The notes under the pieces are model-generated. The model was given only the letters and a program-made list of their open reading frames with translations, was not told where the DNA came from and did no database searches. From positions 1-6,106 of the forward strand of contig JAHCKF010000223.1 in the NCBI GenBank assembly GCA_026125925.1: DNA of 6,106 bases, written 5' to 3'. Position numbers and translations under genes: made by a program. Source of the DNA: Pseudolabrys sp. GTDB lineage: Bacteria; Pseudomonadota; Alphaproteobacteria; Rhizobiales; Xanthobacteraceae. This document shows, piece after piece, positions 4,638-6,106 of this stretch (the first letter of the stretch is position 1; each line of letters opens with the position of its first letter).

Positions 4638-5779
4638 ACGACTTAGCCACCCTGTCCGGCGCGGCGCGGCGTATGCCGCCCGAGCCCATTCCGCTGTCGC
4701 TGCTGACCGGCTTCCTCGGCGCCGGCAAGACTACGCTGCTCAATCGTCTGCTTAAGGACGAGGCGCTCGCCAACACCGCCGTGATCATCAACGAATTCGG
4801 CGAGGTCGGCCTCGATCATCTGCTCGTCGACTACATCGACGACAATACGGTGCTGCTGCAATCGGGTTGCCTGTGCTGCACCATGCGCGGCGACCTCGTC
4901 GATGCGCTGGAGAAGCTGCTGCGCGACCTCGACAATGGCCGCATCAAGTTCTCGCGTGTGCTCCTGGAAACGACCGGGCTCGCGGATCCGGCGCCGGTGC
5001 TGCACACGGCGATGGTGCATCCCTATCTGGTCAAGCGTTTCCGTCTGGACGGCGTCATCACTGTGATCGATGCCGTCAATGGCGACCGCACGCTCGACGA
5101 TCATGTCGAAGCGGTGAAGCAGACTGCGGTCGCCGACCGCATCGTGCTGAGCAAGACCGATCTCGCCAAGCCCGCCGATACGCAGCGGCTGATCGAGCGG
5201 CTGAAGTCACTCAATCCGGGAGCCACCATCCTCGATGCCGCGCAGGGCGAAGCGACCGCGGAGCGGCTGATCAATTGCGGGCTATATGACCCCTCCCGGA
5301 AGATTCCCGACGTCGGCAAATGGCTGGCCGCCGAGGCCTACGAGGCGCCGCACGATCACGGCCACGGCCACCACCATGGTCACCACCACCACGACGTCAG
5401 CCGTCACGACGAGCACATCGGCTCGTTCGTGCTGCGCACCGACAAGCCGATCGCCGGCGGCACGCTCGACATGTTCCTCGAACTGCTGCTGTCGACCTAT
5501 GGCGCGCAGATCCTGCGGCTCAAGGGCATCGTGAACGTCGCCGAACACCCGGAAACGCCGCTGGTGGTCCACGGCGTCCAGCATGTCCTGCATCCGCCGG
5601 CCCGGCTGCCACAATGGCCCGATGCCGACCACACGACGCGGCTGGTGTTCATCACCAAGGATTTGCCGCAGCGCACGGTGAGCGACCTGTTCAACGCCTT
5701 CATCGGCGTCGCCGCGACCGACCGGCCGGACCGCGCGGCCCTGACCGACAACCCGCTGGTGCCGTTCGGCGGCCGGTAG
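4634..5779 (+). CDS. COG0523-family GTPase (CobW/YjiA-like), putative metallochaperone
   Basis: A cytoplasmic G3E-type GTPase of 381 residues. Members of the family deliver or insert metals such as zinc or cobalt, using GTP hydrolysis. Motifs in order: Walker A GFLGAGKT at 26-33, the metal-binding GCLCC at 78-82 (CxCC), ETTG at 112-115, and the SKTD guanine-specificity motif at 173-176. A histidine-rich loop at 240-261 carries twelve His. A CobW C-terminal domain runs from about 263 to 358. The ATG at 4634 overlaps the carboxypeptidase stop by four bases; an alternative ATG at 4673 would remove 13 residues that precede the conserved domain. Neither has a clear Shine-Dalgarno, so translational coupling is likely. 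No cobalamin-synthesis, nitrile hydratase or Zur-regulon gene is nearby, so the name CobW should not be read as a vitamin B12 role. The metal and client protein are unknown. Confidence 0.92.
   Translation: MNDLATLSGAARRMPPEPIPLSLLTGFLGAGKTTLLNRLLKDEALANTAVIINEFGEVGLDHLLVDYIDDNTVLLQSGCLCCTMRGDLVDALEKLLRDLDNGRIKFSRVLLETTGLADPAPVLHTAMVHPYLVKRFRLDGVITVIDAVNGDRTLDDHVEAVKQTAVADRIVLSKTDLAKPADTQRLIERLKSLNPGATILDAAQGEATAERLINCGLYDPSRKIPDVGKWLAAEAYEAPHDHGHGHHHGHHHHDVSRHDEHIGSFVLRTDKPIAGGTLDMFLELLLSTYGAQILRLKGIVNVAEHPETPLVVHGVQHVLHPPARLPQWPDADHTTRLVFITKDLPQRTVSDLFNAFIGVAATDRPDRAALTDNPLVPFGGR
5351..5416 (+). other. Histidine-rich metal-binding loop coding segment
   Basis: Twelve of 22 codons encode histidine, in HDHGHGHHHGHHHH followed by HxxH (residues 240-261 of the GTPase). 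The DNA is a low-complexity CAC/CAT-GGC run, prone to length variation between strains. In COG0523 proteins such loops lie between the GTPase and C-terminal domains and are thought to bind or store Zn, Co or Ni ions. Confidence 0.8.
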
Positions 5780-5884
5780 CCTTCGAACCGCGGCGCTTTG
5801 GCCGCCCTCTTGCACGCAAACACGGTTCGTTTGATGCTTCGAGCAAGCCGCGCTTTCGGCATTGCGGCACTTCAGGGGAACGTC
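5780..5884. other. Intergenic region upstream of fadD, with an inverted repeat
   Basis: These 105 bases separate the GTPase stop from the fadD start. CGAACCG (5784-5790) and CGGTTCG (5823-5829) form a perfect 7-bp inverted repeat. Nested inside is GCGGC (5790-5794) with GCCGC (5801-5805), a small hairpin that could slow transcription leaving the GTPase gene but has no T-run. TTGCAC (5810-5815) followed 17 bases later by GATGCT (5833-5838) is a poor sigma-70-like pair. FadD could have its own promoter here or be read through from the upstream pair. Confidence 0.4.
5874..5879 (+). promoter_or_regulatory. Shine-Dalgarno site of fadD
   Basis: AGGGGA lies five bases ahead of the ATG at 5885. It supports that start, which also coincides with the conserved FadD N-terminus. 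Confidence 0.65.
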
Positions 5885-6106
5885 ATGGAGAGGATCTGGC
5901 TGAGGAACTACCCGCCCGGCGTGCCGGCCGAAATCGACCCCAGCCAATATTCCTCGCTCATCGCGATGTTCGAGGAAAGCTTCAAGGCTTTTGCCGACCG
6001 GCCGGCGTTTGTCTGCATGGACAAGACGCTGACCTATCGCCAACTGGACGAGACCTCGCGAGCCTTTGCCGCGTGGCTGCAGAGCCTCGGCCTGGCGCGC
6101 GGCACG
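5885..6106 (+). CDS. fadD: Long-chain fatty-acid--CoA ligase FadD, N-terminal part (3' partial)
   Basis: FadD activates long-chain fatty acids to acyl-CoA, with ATP and AMP-acyl intermediates, at the inner face of the cytoplasmic membrane as fatty acids enter. The window holds the first 74 codons of a protein normally about 560 residues long. The frame is open to the right edge with no stop. The start MERIWLRNYPPGVPAEI lines up closely with the known E. coli FadD N-terminus (a W-L-x-x-Y-P core then VPxEI). Next come SLIAMFEESF, ADRPAFVCM, LTYRQLDETSRAFAAWLQ and the turn into LGLARGT, all typical of this family. The ATP-binding and AMP-signature motifs lie beyond the edge, so catalytic integrity cannot be judged. 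It runs in the same direction as the carboxypeptidase-GTPase pair, after a 105-base gap. Confidence 0.9.
   Translation, partial: MERIWLRNYPPGVPAEIDPSQYSSLIAMFEESFKAFADRPAFVCMDKTLTYRQLDETSRAFAAWLQSLGLARGT

Noticed and set aside
4634..5779. Naming the GTPase as cobalamin biosynthesis CobW
   Set aside because: No cob gene or cobalamin riboswitch is visible, and the CxCC plus His-rich COG0523 family has several different metal roles. The general family name is safer.
5282..6043. Minus-strand open frame of 253 codons opposite the GTPase end and fadD start
   Set aside because: It spans two genes and an intergenic gap on the other strand. Its valine-rich runs are the reverse of the histidine tract, so it is not a real gene.

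Overview
The window is high-G+C chromosomal DNA of an alphaproteobacterium, most likely in the Bradyrhizobium/Rhodopseudomonas group of Hyphomicrobiales. The placement is from memory of protein resemblance (FadD N-terminus, the S11 carboxypeptidase with its KTG-FICASG segment, SCP2-type thiolase), not from a search. All six main genes look intact or are cut only by the window edge. I see no insertion sequence, phage, CRISPR, rRNA or tRNA gene.

Layout. (1) Positions 1-852, plus strand: the last codons of a gene, probably an ABC transporter ATPase, run into a complete inner-membrane permease of the nitrate/sulfonate/taurine (SsuC/TauC) type, with a GTGA stop/start overlap. (2) Positions 868-1767, minus strand: a LysR-type regulator, convergent with the permease. 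The 15 bases between the two stop codons lie within a perfect 8-bp hairpin. (3) Positions 1768-1988: a 221-base intergenic stretch with the LysR promoter side, a T-N11-A dyad and several inverted repeats. (4) Positions 1989-3155, minus strand: an SCP2-type thiolase with a strong ribosome binding site. (5) Positions 3156-3365: a divergent intergenic region with an unusual run of mutually complementary segments just ahead of the rightward gene. (6) Positions 3366-4637, plus: a secreted penicillin-binding-protein-type D-Ala-D-Ala carboxypeptidase (peptidase family S11) with a Lys/Pro/Ala-rich tail. Its stop overlaps the start of (7) 4634-5779, a COG0523 (CobW/YjiA-like) GTPase with a CxCC motif and a histidine-rich loop. 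(8) After 105 bases comes the first 74 codons of fadD, long-chain acyl-CoA synthetase, running off the right edge.

How they fit together. The carboxypeptidase and GTPase are probably translated from one message; why a peptidoglycan enzyme is paired with a putative metal chaperone is not evident from the sequence. Thiolase and FadD both act on acyl-CoAs, but they are on opposite strands and separated by the carboxypeptidase-GTPase pair, so a shared pathway is only a guess. The LysR protein could control the thiolase, the transporter or only itself.

I do not see an undescribed biological system here. The most interesting non-coding signal is the leader at 3285-3358, where at least four alternative pairings compete and one would cover the proposed Shine-Dalgarno of the carboxypeptidase gene. 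The rest is ordinary metabolism, envelope and transport genes.
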